In this document: positions 7,912 to 16,002 of the stretch, piece after piece | How the letters are laid out: every line of letters begins with the position of its first letter | Position numbering within the stretch: the first letter of the stretch is position 1 | NCBI GenBank assembly: GCA_041395105.1 | Contig: JAWLBB010000003.1 | Coordinates: 372,001-436,000, forward strand | DNA length: 64,000 nt | Origin: Opitutaceae bacterium | GTDB taxonomy: Bacteria; Verrucomicrobiota; Verrucomicrobiia; Opitutales; Opitutaceae | Reading direction: 5' to 3' | Program-made: the position numbers and the translations under genes | Notes under the pieces: model-generated | Told to the model about the DNA's origin: nothing | Databases searched by the model: none | What the model saw: only the letters and a program-made list of their open reading frames with translations

Positions 7912-9438
7912 TCACCCCTTGGCAAACTTCGCAACAAGAGCGTCAACCAGCGCCTCAAGGCTCGACTCCCCGGCTTCGAAGTCAACCGGCATGCCGATCT
8001 CCCTCATCGTCGCCGAGGTGATCGGCCCGATGCTTCCGGCGATCGGGCGACACGCGCCCTTTTCCAGAACGAGGGAACCCGCCTGATCCACAAAGGACCT
8101 CACAGCTGAGGAACTCGTGAAGAGGATGGCATCGGCACCGTGCTTGCGGAAGTCCGCAGCCCCTGAGTGGTCAGACAGGTCCGCCGTTTCCGTGCGGTAA
8201 ACCGGGAAGCGATCCACAATGGCCCGTGCCTCGTTCAATCGGTCGAAGAGAATATCACGATTCAGGTTTCCAGTGATGAGGAGCACCTTGGCGCTGTCCA
8301 TGGATTCCCGCTCAATCAGTGCATCAGCCAGATCCTCGGCCGTCGCCCGGGTCGGCACCAGATCCACCCTCAGGTGATACTCCCGAATCGCTCTTGCGGT
8401 CGCCTCGCCAACCGCGGCAATTCGCAGAAGTCCGAGCGAGCGCAGATCCTCGAATCTTCTAAAGAAGAGATCGAAAAAGGCCCGAACCCCATTGACGCTC
8501 GAGAAAACGATCCATTCATAGCTGCCCAGTTCCTCGAATATCTCTTCCTCCACTTCGGGATCTGCTGCCGGCACAATGGATATCAATGGCAGCGAGACCA
8601 CTTCCGCCCCGCGGGCTTCCAAGAGTCCAGCCACCTCTCCCACCCGTTCCCGGTTCCGGGTGACCGCAATCCGCCTCCCGAGAAGCGGGCGATTCTCAAA
8701 CCAGGCAATTGATTCCCGGAATCGGACCACATCGCCGATGATGATGATGGCGGGCGAGGTCAGTCCTTCCGACACAACGACTTCCGACAGGGTTTCGACG
8801 GTAGCCACGCAGGTGCGCTGGCGGGACAACGACGCCCACTGGACGCAAGCCGCCGGCGTCGCCGGATCGAGTCCCCCACCGATCAACTCCCCACAGATCG
8901 CCGCCAGACGGCCCATTCCCATGTAAATGCAGAGGGTGGTCTCCTTTCGAGCCAGAGCCTTCCAGTCGACGCTGACCGCATCCTTGGACGGATCCTCATG
9001 CCCCGTCACAAAGACGACTGAAGAGGCCACTTCGCGATGGGTCAGCGGAATGCCCGCATAGGCCGCCGCCGCCAGGGAAGCCGAGATTCCCGGCACGATC
9101 TCAAAGTCAACCCCGTCCGCGGCCAGGCGCCGGGCTTCTTCGCCTCCCCGTCCGAAAACGAGGGGATCTCCCCCTTTCAGGCGGACAACGGTTTTTCCGG
9201 ACCGCCAGTGCCGGACAAGTATGTCCTCTATTTCGTCCTGCGGCACCGCGTGAAAACCCGACTTCTTGCCGACAAAGACCTGTTCGCAACCGGCCCGACA
9301 CCATTCGAGCAAACCCGGGTGGACAAGATAATCATAGACCAGGACATCCGCCTGCCCAATCAATTCCCGGGCACGCAGGGTGACCAGTCCGGGATCCCCC
9401 GGACCCGCCCCGACGAGATAGACTCTGCCCTTGCTCAT
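7912..9438 (-). CDS. cobA-hemD: Fused uroporphyrinogen-III C-methyltransferase / uroporphyrinogen-III synthase
   Basis: 508 residues from the ATG at 9438, whose first base is shared with the hemC stop (TGATG). Residues 1 to about 250 are the SUMT domain: VYLVGAGPGDPGLVTLRARE, the VRLKGGDPLVFGRGGEE motif, and PGISASLAAAAYAGIPLTHR. Residues from about 260 are a HemD domain starting RRIAVTRNRERVGEVAGLLE with IVFSSVNGVRAFF and a late ILFTSSSAVRSFV. The fused enzyme cyclises hydroxymethylbilane to uroporphyrinogen III and methylates it to precorrin-2 for sirohaem or cobalamin. Coupling to hemC places consecutive steps together. Such fusions are known in several phyla. Confidence 0.92.
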   Translation of the reverse strand: MSKGRVYLVGAGPGDPGLVTLRARELIGQADVLVYDYLVHPGLLEWCRAGCEQVFVGKKSGFHAVPQDEIEDILVRHWRSGKTVVRLKGGDPLVFGRGGEEARRLAADGVDFEIVPGISASLAAAAYAGIPLTHREVASSVVFVTGHEDPSKDAVSVDWKALARKETTLCIYMGMGRLAAICGELIGGGLDPATPAACVQWASLSRQRTCVATVETLSEVVVSEGLTSPAIIIIGDVVRFRESIAWFENRPLLGRRIAVTRNRERVGEVAGLLEARGAEVVSLPLISIVPAADPEVEEEIFEELGSYEWIVFSSVNGVRAFFDLFFRRFEDLRSLGLLRIAAVGEATARAIREYHLRVDLVPTRATAEDLADALIERESMDSAKVLLITGNLNRDILFDRLNEARAIVDRFPVYRTETADLSDHSGAADFRKHGADAILFTSSSAVRSFVDQAGSLVLEKGACRPIAGSIGPITSATMREIGMPVDFEAGESSLEALVDALVAKFAKG

Positions 9439-10310
9439 CAGATCAGTCCCGCTTCCTGCAGAGCCATCCGGGCAATTCCCTCGGGAACCTGTCCGGCATC
9501 GTCGCCGGGAACCTGATAGACCCGGTGGCCGCATTTCTCATGGAACAAATGGACCTTGCCCCCCGTGTAGTGGACAGCGAATGCCGTCTGGCATCCGCCT
9601 TCCATGACCCTCAAGAAGGCGCGCTCCAGGCTGACCGCCACGCCGGTGCTTCCGTGGAGCAATCGACTGAACCGCTCCACCTCCCCTTCCCGACACTGCA
9701 CCGCAATTGCGGCCTGGCCGGCCGCCGGAACACAATTCTCGATCGACAAGGGCACCAGGCGGACGCCAGGAAAGGAATGGATTCCAAGGCGCTTCAACCC
9801 GGCCGCGGCCAACACGGTTGCCCCGGCTTCGCCCTCGGCCACTTTGCGGAGGCGTGTTTCCACGTTCCCGCGAATCTCCGTGAAAGAGGCTTCGGGAAAG
9901 AGGCGGGCCAATTGCTGACGTCGCCGCGGGCTGCCGGTGGCAATGACCTCCGGGCGCTCCACGCCTTCCGGGAGAACAATGACATCATGGGCCACCTCGC
10001 GAGGGAGGAACCCGGCCAGAACGAGGCCCGCGCCCAGATCCGTCGGCAGATCCTTGCCGCTGTGCACGGCCAGGTCGGCTTCGCCGTCCACCAGAGCCCG
10101 CTCAAGTTCGCCCGTGAAGAGGCCCTTTCCGCCCTGCTTCTCCAGCGACCATTCGCGCTGACGATCGCCGGTCGTGACCAATTCGAGCAATTCAAACTCT
10201 GTATCCGCCAGGTGCTGACCCAGGTATTCGATGACCATCCGTGTCTGGGCCAGGGCCAGGGGGCTGCGGCGCGTGGCCAGGATGATCGGACGATCGGTGG
10301 ATGAGGTCAT
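9438..10310 (-). CDS. hemC: Porphobilinogen deaminase (hydroxymethylbilane synthase)
   Basis: 290 residues, slightly shorter than the usual ~310. It opens ILATRRSPLALAQT and has the substrate-binding LAVHSGKDLPTDL block, the Arg-rich ATGSPRRRQQLA, EIRGNVETRLRKV and the dipyrromethane-cofactor attachment Cys in EGGCQTAFAVH. The C-terminal domain is compact. It joins four porphobilinogens into hydroxymethylbilane and hands it to the overlapping cobA-hemD product. The start codon region is duplicated upstream: the 107-base tandem unit (10294-10506) carries a second copy of the first codons, giving a small upstream ORF that ends in the hemC ATG. Confidence 0.93.
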   Translation of the reverse strand: MTSSTDRPIILATRRSPLALAQTRMVIEYLGQHLADTEFELLELVTTGDRQREWSLEKQGGKGLFTGELERALVDGEADLAVHSGKDLPTDLGAGLVLAGFLPREVAHDVIVLPEGVERPEVIATGSPRRRQQLARLFPEASFTEIRGNVETRLRKVAEGEAGATVLAAAGLKRLGIHSFPGVRLVPLSIENCVPAAGQAAIAVQCREGEVERFSRLLHGSTGVAVSLERAFLRVMEGGCQTAFAVHYTGGKVHLFHEKCGHRVYQVPGDDAGQVPEGIARMALQEAGLI

Positions 10311-10506
10311 GGGTACAGAGGAAACGGCGACACAGCGCCGTTGCTACACCGGACCTGCATCTTTCCAATTGCAGCCACTTCGCTGTGTCGAAGTGCCATA
10401 TCGGTGGATGAGGTCATGGGTACAGAGGAAACGGCGACACAGCGCCGTTGCTACACCGGACCTGCATCTTTCCAATTGTAGCCACTTCGCTGTGTCGAAG
10501 TGCCAT
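10294..10506. repeat. 107-bp tandem duplication spanning the hemC start (REP-like family B)
   Basis: Units 10294-10400 and 10401-10506 are repeated with one visible substitution. Each unit contains CGACACAGCG and its complement CGCTGTGTCG plus a CACTTCG/CGAAGTG hairpin, so each can fold. The left unit overlaps the first six codons of hemC on the minus strand; the right unit is therefore a spare copy of that initiation region. Confidence 0.85.
10307..10417 (-). other. Upstream small ORF coupled to hemC (36 codons)
   Basis: Because the duplicated unit repeats the hemC ATG and next codons, a frame opens at 10417 (MTSSTDMALRHSEVAAIGKM...) and its TGA (10309-10307) overlaps the real hemC ATG by the sequence ATGA. 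The period of 107 is not a multiple of three, which is what places the stop there. It may be fortuitous or may act as a leader coupling translation into hemC. There is no evidence that the peptide has a function. Confidence 0.3.
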
Positions 10507-10523
10507 CATTCCTGTGAACCCGC

Positions 10524-11552
10524 TCAATTGTAGGCCGCCTGGACGCCGCCGATATTGCGCTTGGAAACCCAGGGCATGAGTCCGCGGAGTCGACGACCCG
10601 TCTTTTCGATCAGGTGGTTCTCATCAGCCTTCAGCAGGGCGTTGTAGTTCTTCAGGCCGCCCTTGTGCTCGGCGACCCAGGCCTTGGTGAACTTGCCGGT
10701 CTGGATCTCCTTCAGGAGCTTCTTCATCGCCTTCTTGGTCTGGGCGGTGATGATCTTCGGTCCCGACACCACGTCACCGTATTTGGCGGTCTCGGAGATT
10801 GAGAAACGCATGCCTGCGATGCCCGCCTCGTTGATCAGATCGACGATCAGCTTGAGCTCATGCAGGCACTCGAAATAGGCCATTTCCGGCTGGTAACCGG
10901 CTTCGACGAGGACTTCAAAGCCCGCCTTGATCAGGGCGGAAGTGCCGCCGCAGAGAACGGCCTGTTCGCCAAAGAGATCGGTTTCGGTCTCTTCCTTGAA
11001 GGTGGTCTCAATCACGCCGGCACGGGTTCCGCCCACGCCCTTGGCCCAGGCCAGGGCGTTCTTCTTGGCCTTGCGGCTCTTGTTCTGGTGGATCGCGATG
11101 AGCGCGGGGACTCCCTTGCCTTCCTTGAATTGGCTGCGGACAACATGGCCCGGCCCCTTCGGGGCGACCATGATGACATCGACATCGTCCGGAGGTGTGA
11201 TCAACCCGTAGTGGATGGACAGGCCATGGCTGAAGAGCAGGGTCTTCCCCTTGGTCAGGTTGGGCTTGATGTCCTTTTCGTACACGGCGGCCTGGACCAT
11301 GTCCGGCAGGGCGATCATGATGATGTCCGCCTTTTTGACGGCTTCGGCCGTATCGTAAACCTTCAGGCCGTGCTTTTGGGCGACTTCCCGCGACTTGCTT
11401 GTCGGATACAGGCCGATGATGACCTTGCAGCCGCTCTCCTTCAGGTTGAGCGCATGGGCATGGCCTTGGGAACCATAGCCGATGACGGCGAGTGTCTTTC
11501 CTTTGAACACGCCGAGATCGGCGTCCTTATCCGTGTATACTTTAGCAGGCAT
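10524..11552 (-). CDS. ilvC: Ketol-acid reductoisomerase (class I)
   Basis: 342 residues, the length of class I KARI. The NADPH-binding motif is TLAVIGYGSQGHAHALNLKE, followed by IIGLYPTSKSREVAQKHG, the catalytic APKGPGHVVR segment, the metal-binding DLFGEQAVLCGG and the C-terminal CLHELKLIVDLINEAGI with SISETAKYGD. It isomerises and reduces 2-acetolactate in valine/leucine/isoleucine synthesis. It lies 96 bases downstream of ilvH on the same strand, and upstream of both is a tRNA-Val. The large acetolactate synthase subunit gene is not in the window. Confidence 0.96.
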   Translation of the reverse strand: MPAKVYTDKDADLGVFKGKTLAVIGYGSQGHAHALNLKESGCKVIIGLYPTSKSREVAQKHGLKVYDTAEAVKKADIIMIALPDMVQAAVYEKDIKPNLTKGKTLLFSHGLSIHYGLITPPDDVDVIMVAPKGPGHVVRSQFKEGKGVPALIAIHQNKSRKAKKNALAWAKGVGGTRAGVIETTFKEETETDLFGEQAVLCGGTSALIKAGFEVLVEAGYQPEMAYFECLHELKLIVDLINEAGIAGMRFSISETAKYGDVVSGPKIITAQTKKAMKKLLKEIQTGKFTKAWVAEHKGGLKNYNALLKADENHLIEKTGRRLRGLMPWVSKRNIGGVQAAYN

Positions 11553-11648
11553 GATGGGTTGTTTGTATGATGGATTGTTCGTGAAAACGGTTGGTGTTCG
11601 TCAGGCATCCGAAAATGTCGGGGAGCCCGGACAAAATGAAGTGCCGGA

Positions 11649-12119
11649 TCAGCGACGCATGGCCACTTTGCCCGTTCGCGCCTGCTCGATGATCCTGAAT
11701 CCTTCGACCATTCCAAGAAAAGCGGTGATCTTTCCCTCGTCCCCGGTCAACTCGATGATGACCGATCCCGGCGAGACATTGATGATCTTGGCTCTGAAGA
11801 TGTCGCAGATCTGGAGAATCTCCGAACGGGTCTGAGAATCGGCGGTCAGCTTGATCAGGAGCAGTTCCCGCTCCACCGCCTGGCCCAGCTGGAAATCGAC
11901 AACCTCGATCACATTGATCAACTTGCGCAACTGCTTGTTGATCTGGTCGAGCACCGCATCGTCGCCCCGGAGAACCACGGTGATCCGCGACAGCGACGGC
12001 TCGTGAGTGGGCGCGACGTTGAGCGAATCGATATTGAAACCGCGTCCGCTGAACAGACCCGCGATGCGGGCCAGAACACCGAATTTGTTCTCTACGAGGA
12101 CGGATATGGTATGCCTCAT
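11649..12119 (-). CDS. ilvH: Acetolactate synthase small (regulatory) subunit
   Basis: 156 residues. An ACT domain occupies the first ~75 residues (HTISVLVENKFGVLARIAGL, FSGRGFNIDSLNV), followed by ITVVLRGDDAVLDQINKQLR, KLINVIEVVD and the C-terminal ILQICDIFRAKIINVSPGSV with ELTGDEGKITAFL. The subunit stimulates the catalytic subunit and confers valine feedback inhibition. The ATG follows the encoded CCA of tRNA-Val by only 20 bases, and no purine-rich ribosome site is seen in that gap. Co-transcription with the tRNA and release by tRNA 3'-processing is likely. Confidence 0.95.
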   Translation of the reverse strand: MRHTISVLVENKFGVLARIAGLFSGRGFNIDSLNVAPTHEPSLSRITVVLRGDDAVLDQINKQLRKLINVIEVVDFQLGQAVERELLLIKLTADSQTRSEILQICDIFRAKIINVSPGSVIIELTGDEGKITAFLGMVEGFRIIEQARTGKVAMRR

Positions 12120-12139
12120 GGCAGATGGATTGGATGGAA

Positions 12140-12216
12140 TGGTGGACGCCGAGGGACTCGAACCCCCGACCCCCTCGGTGTAAACGAGATGCTCTAACCA
12201 ACTGAGCTAGGCGTCC
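12140..12216 (-). tRNA. tRNA-Val (anticodon TAC), CCA encoded
   Basis: Read on the minus strand, the acceptor stem GGACGCC pairs with GGCGTCC; the D arm is GCTCAGTTGGTTAGAGC; the anticodon loop TTTACAC has anticodon TAC within stem TCTCG/CGAGG; and the T arm is GGGGGTTCGAGTCCCTC-like. The discriminator A and CCA are encoded. All arms pair fully. The 3' end lies 20 bases before the ilvH start codon on the same strand. Confidence 0.95.
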
Positions 12217-12634
12217 GGGAAAGGGTCGTTTAAGCCGCAAAGGACAGGCGGGATCAAGAACGAATTCCCCCGCCTTTCCGGTTGCCGCTGAAGGGGTCAT
12301 TGCTTGACTCTTGACAAAAGCAGGAGCGCTTTTGTCAAGAGTCAAGCAATGACCCCTTCAATATCCCGATGCTCCGTTTGCGGGAACTTGACTCAGGATC
12401 GCCGCTCCCGTGAGATTCAGAGCCGGCACTTGAGTAACCTCGCTCGCGGCATGATCCTTCATTCCAGAGGTTCCAACTTCCGGTGGCGAGTCATCGATCA
12501 GACTGATTCCAGAAACATGCTCAATCATGAGTGTCATCGTCATCACCGGCTGCCGTTCAGCATTCGGATTCGAAGTCAGCGGGCTGATTGATTCTTCCGG
12601 ACTGAAAACCTCAACCTGAACCGGACTGTCCGAA
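12217..12634. other. Intergenic region with a large palindrome
   Basis: About 420 bases between tRNA-Val (minus) and the EamA gene (plus). It contains the 33-bp-arm palindrome at 12289-12360. From 12527 a 30-codon frame begins MSVIVITGCRSAFGFEVSGL, which vaguely recalls a short-chain dehydrogenase N terminus and may be a relic. An open frame on the minus strand continues from the EamA gene and is treated as its shadow. Confidence 0.4.
12289..12360. repeat. Perfect 33-bp palindrome with 6-base loop
   Basis: Arms 12289-12321 and 12328-12360 are perfect reverse complements, loop 12322-12327. The arm includes TCATTGCTTGACTCTTGACA. Such a long flawless cruciform in a 420-base gap is most like a mobile REP/MITE-type repeat or a very strong transcription stop serving both strands. 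No T-tract follows directly. Confidence 0.85.
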
Positions 12635-13069
12635 ATGGCCGCTTCCTCATCCTGGATCACCTGGGCCCTTCTCTCCGCGGTCTTTGCAGCGTTGACCGCG
12701 ATTTTCGCCAAAGTCGGGATCCAGGGGGTCGACTCCGACCTCGCGACCCTCGTCCGAACGGCCATCATCATCGTGGTGCTTTCGGCGTTTGTCTGGCTTG
12801 CCGGAAAATGGAGCAATCCATTCCGGTTGCCGCCGCGAACCTGGATCTTCCTCGCGCTGTCGGCGTTCGCCACCGGAGCGTCATGGGTCTGCTACTTCCG
12901 GGCCCTTCAGGTCGGACCGGCCTCGAAGGTCGCGCCGATCGACAAGCTCAGCCTCGTCCTGGTCGCCGTCTTTGCCTTCGCCTTCCTGGGTGAGCGGCCG
13001 ACCGGAAGGGATTGGACAGGTATTCTCCTTGTGGCGGTTGGGGTCCTTGTCCTGGCGACTCGACGCTGA
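12635..13069 (+). CDS. EamA-family transporter, single-domain (four/five-helix) form
   Basis: 144 residues, half the length of ordinary EamA/DMT exporters. It is almost entirely hydrophobic: WALLSAVFAALTAIFAKVGI, a second segment near TAIIIVVLSAFVWLAG, a third LALSAFATGASWVCYFRALQ, then KVAPIDKLSLVLVAVFAFAF and a last helix WTGILLVAVGVLVLA. FAKVGIQGVDSDLATLVR and LGERPTGRDW are characteristic of the short RhaT/EamA branch, which should dimerise in the inner membrane. The substrate is unknown. The BaiN-type flavoprotein gene starts 19 bases after its stop, so they are probably co-transcribed. Confidence 0.85.
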   Translation: MAASSSWITWALLSAVFAALTAIFAKVGIQGVDSDLATLVRTAIIIVVLSAFVWLAGKWSNPFRLPPRTWIFLALSAFATGASWVCYFRALQVGPASKVAPIDKLSLVLVAVFAFAFLGERPTGRDWTGILLVAVGVLVLATRR

Positions 13070-13088
13070 CCGGGTCGACCATGAACTC

Positions 13089-14339
13089 ATGAAGACACAT
13101 CCGCCGGCTGGTCCGAGATACACTGTCATCGTGATAGGTGGCGGAGCTGCCGGTTTCTTCGCGGCCATCACCTGCGCGGAGGTCAATCCGCGGGCACGGG
13201 TGCTCATCCTGGAAAAGACCCGACACCTTCTTTCCAAGGTCCGCATTTCCGGTGGAGGCCGCTGCAATGTCACCCACGCCTGCTTTGACCCGCAGGAATT
13301 GGTTCAACACTATCCGAGGGGGTCACGGGAATTGCTCGGGCCCTTTCATCTCTGGCAGCCGCGTGACACGATCGACTGGTTCGCCCAGCGGGGCGTGCCC
13401 CTCAAGACCGAGTCCGATGGACGGATGTTTCCCATCACCGATTCCTCCTCCACCATCATTGATTGCCTGCTCAATCGAACCCGCGAGCTGGGGATCGAGA
13501 TACGTGAACAGGCCGAGGTTCAATCCGTCGTTCGATCGGAATCCGGTTCTTTTCGTCTCAGCCTGAAAGATTCCGGCAATCCCCTGGACTGCAACGCAGT
13601 CATCGTGGCCTCGGGTGGTGGGGTTCAGTCCGGCGGATTGAAGATCGCCCGGGACTTCGGGCATACCATCACCGAGCTCGCTCCTTCTCTCTTCACCTTC
13701 CACGTGGACGATCCCCGGATCAAGGACCTTCAAGGGCTGGCCGCTCTGAACACCCGTGTTTCCTGCAGGCAGATCGGTCTGCAACAGACTGGCCCGGTCC
13801 TCATCACACATTGGGGCCTAAGTGGACCCGCCATCCTGAGACTCTCCGCCTGGGGAGCCCGGGCCTTTGCCCAGCTTGGTTATTGCTTCGAAATTGAGAT
13901 CAACTGGACCGGCCCATATTCTGCCGAGGATGTACGCACACGACTGAACGAGTTGAAATCCGGATCGGGAAAACGCCGGGTCAGCGCCCACTGTCCCTTC
14001 GAACTCCCCCGCCGCCTCTGGGAGCGGCTGCTGGATGCCGCCGAAATCGGTCCGGACTTTCAGTGGGCTCGCCTGAGCAAGGCCCAGATCCACACCCTCG
14101 CGACCGAGCTGGCCTCCGGCCGGTTCCAGGTCACGGGAAAGAGCCTGAATAAGGAGGAGTTCGTCACCTGTGGCGGAGTCGAACTGGCCGAAATCGACTT
14201 CAAGCGGATGGAGAGCAAGCGTGTTCCCGGCCTGTTCTTTGCCGGCGAGGTCCTCGACATCGACGGAGTGACCGGTGGTTTCAATTTCCAGGCCGCCTGG
14301 ACGACCGGCCACATCGCCGGAACCAGCGCGGGACTTTGA
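13089..14339 (+). CDS. BaiN/HI0933-family flavoprotein (NAD(P)/FAD-dependent)
   Basis: 416 residues from the ATG at 13089. It has the N-terminal FAD motif YTVIVIGGGAAGFFAAITCA with ILEKTRHLLSKVRISGGGRC, the SGGGRCNVTHA signature of the HI0933 family, the mid-protein ITHWGLSGPAILRLSAWG and the C-terminal PGLFFAGEVLDIDGVTGGFN with NFQAAWTTGH. Family members include bile-acid-modifying BaiN; most have no known substrate. A long frame starting upstream at 12789 overlaps the EamA gene and is not used. The gene is likely co-transcribed with the EamA gene. Confidence 0.88.
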   Translation: MKTHPPAGPRYTVIVIGGGAAGFFAAITCAEVNPRARVLILEKTRHLLSKVRISGGGRCNVTHACFDPQELVQHYPRGSRELLGPFHLWQPRDTIDWFAQRGVPLKTESDGRMFPITDSSSTIIDCLLNRTRELGIEIREQAEVQSVVRSESGSFRLSLKDSGNPLDCNAVIVASGGGVQSGGLKIARDFGHTITELAPSLFTFHVDDPRIKDLQGLAALNTRVSCRQIGLQQTGPVLITHWGLSGPAILRLSAWGARAFAQLGYCFEIEINWTGPYSAEDVRTRLNELKSGSGKRRVSAHCPFELPRRLWERLLDAAEIGPDFQWARLSKAQIHTLATELASGRFQVTGKSLNKEEFVTCGGVELAEIDFKRMESKRVPGLFFAGEVLDIDGVTGGFNFQAAWTTGHIAGTSAGL

Positions 14340-14397
14340 AGTCGACGGGCAGGAATCTCCAACACAGTCACCCACCGGACAGATTCACCACACAATC

Positions 14398-15495
14398 ATG
14401 ACCACACGAAACCTCAGCCCGCAGCAGATGTTCATCCGGCTCGCCGGAGAACATGCCCCTCTCTGCCGATTTTCCGGAAGGAGCCGGCGTCAATTCAGCG
14501 CTTGGAAAAAATCGACTCTGCCGAAAGTCCTGGCGACTCTTGGAGACGCACCGCCCAAGGCTCCCCTTGATCCTGAATTGCTGGCTCAATGGGAAGAGAA
14601 CGGACTGCTCAGGCAGCGTTGGATCATCGACGTCCAACAGCACCTGTCGGCGATCGTCCTGGTCAATATCCCACTGGGATTGGCCAGCAAGGAACGTCGC
14701 CCCGCCATCCTCTGCTGCCATGGTCACGGCGCTTTTGGAAAGGAACCCGTCATGGGCAATGACTCCAGCCCCGAATTGCGAGAGACGATCGACCTGCACC
14801 GCTACGATTACGGACGGGTCATGGCGCAGAAGGGATTCATCACCTATGCGATCGACTGGATCGGCTTCGGTGAACGAAACGACAACAACAAACCCAACTT
14901 CCGGGCCCTCGGCGACGGACGCGACTGGTGCAACATCTATTACCTGCACGCCACCATGTTCGGCATGACTTCGCTTTCCATCAATGTGGCCCACGGACGG
15001 GCAGCCACCGATTTTGTTGTCTCTCAGCCGCACGTCGACCCCGACCGGCTTGGGGTCATGGGCCTGAGCGGCGGTGGAACCATGACGGTATGGATGACCC
15101 TCTGCGATGGACGGTTCAAAGCAACCGAGATCATTTGCTACAGCGATTTGTGGTCTGCTTTCGGAATCCGCGACATCAACTACTGCGGCATGCAGGTGGC
15201 CCCGGGGCTATACAAACTCGTCGATCTACCCGATCTTCAAGGCCTGATCGCTCCACGTCCCCTTCTGATCGACATCGGGGCCCAGGACAGCTGCTTCAAG
15301 GTCGATACTGCCCTGAAGTGCCAGGAGCAGTTGACCAGGATCTACCGCGCCGCCGGAGCCGGGGATCGTCTCGAGCTCGACCTTCATCCCGGAGAGCACG
15401 GATGGGGCGGCAACAGATCCGAAGCCTTCTTCCGCAAGCATCTGGGGGGCGACTGGTCCTCGGAACAGCCCTGGTCGGCGGCAGCTGCTACCTGA
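14398..15495 (+). CDS. Dienelactone-hydrolase/acetyl-esterase-like alpha/beta hydrolase
   Basis: 365 residues from the ATG at 14398. The nucleophile elbow is VMGLSGGGTMTVW (Ser in GLSGG), preceded by an oxyanion segment RPAILCCHGHGAFGKEPVMG; the late RPLLIDIGAQDSCF and HPGEHGWGG carry the expected Asp and His of the triad. This arrangement is that of large dienelactone-hydrolase-like esterases (acetyl xylan esterase-like) often found in glycan-degrading bacteria. No signal peptide is seen, so it should be cytoplasmic. Substrate unknown. It follows the flavoprotein gene by 58 bases. Confidence 0.75.
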   Translation: MTTRNLSPQQMFIRLAGEHAPLCRFSGRSRRQFSAWKKSTLPKVLATLGDAPPKAPLDPELLAQWEENGLLRQRWIIDVQQHLSAIVLVNIPLGLASKERRPAILCCHGHGAFGKEPVMGNDSSPELRETIDLHRYDYGRVMAQKGFITYAIDWIGFGERNDNNKPNFRALGDGRDWCNIYYLHATMFGMTSLSINVAHGRAATDFVVSQPHVDPDRLGVMGLSGGGTMTVWMTLCDGRFKATEIICYSDLWSAFGIRDINYCGMQVAPGLYKLVDLPDLQGLIAPRPLLIDIGAQDSCFKVDTALKCQEQLTRIYRAAGAGDRLELDLHPGEHGWGGNRSEAFFRKHLGGDWSSEQPWSAAAAT

Positions 15496-15540
15496 ACAGT
15501 GGCGAGCTGTCGAGGGTCAGGCCGCAGGGGTTCCCCTGGT

Positions 15541-16002
15541 TTACGCCTTCGGCGGGACCACCGTGATGAACTTGATCAGGAATCCGTTCTCGTCCCTGAC
15601 CATGCGGGCATGAATCTGATCTCCCTTCTTCAGCGTCGAAAGATCGAAGGATTCCGGCACGGAAAAGCCCATCGTCATGGCAGCCATGACGCCTTCGATT
15701 TCCTCATGCTTGACCACCACCATGCGCTTATCGGGCATGACATTGGTGACTTCGCCGACCAGGGCATGCCCGGACTCGGCGCAGCACTCCATCTCACAGG
15801 AAGCAGAGCATTCCTTATCGGCATGCTCGGACTTGGCACAGCATTCCATCCTGCAGGACGCGCTGCATTCCTTATCAGCATGCTCTTCATTGGAAGCGGT
15901 GTCGCCAACCCCGCAGGACCCGCAGTGGGCGGAAACCTGGGAGACAGCGAAGAGAGAACCGGCCAGGAGGGCCAGGGCGAACGAGACAGTGGGAGTTTTC
16001 AT
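15541..16002 (-). CDS. Exported Cys-rich copper-binding protein with CusF-like domain
   Basis: 153 residues. A signal peptide (MKTPTVSFALALLAGSLFAV, cleavage near VSA) is followed by CGSCGVG, then two near-identical repeats EEHADKECSASCRMECCAK and SEHADKECSASCEMECCAE, each with four Cys and one His. From about residue 80 a CusF/Ec-type copper domain follows: GHALVGEVTNVMPDKRMVVV, HEEIEGVMAAMTMGF with the Met-rich ligand motif, FDLSTLKKGDQIHARM. CusF domains carry Cu(I)/Ag(I) in the periplasm. The Cys repeats look like an added metal-storage or scavenging module. The gene ends convergently with the hydrolase gene. Confidence 0.75.
   Translation of the reverse strand: MKTPTVSFALALLAGSLFAVSQVSAHCGSCGVGDTASNEEHADKECSASCRMECCAKSEHADKECSASCEMECCAESGHALVGEVTNVMPDKRMVVVKHEEIEGVMAAMTMGFSVPESFDLSTLKKGDQIHARMVRDENGFLIKFITVVPPKA

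Noticed and set aside
10294..10506. Two direct repeats considered as a minimal CRISPR array
   Set aside because: There are only two units of 107 bp with no spacer between them and no cas gene, so it is a tandem duplication.
11542..12345. Minus-strand frame of 267 codons overlapping ilvH and the tRNA
   Set aside because: It reads through the tRNA-Val gene and overlaps ilvH in another frame, with low-complexity Arg/Gly content.
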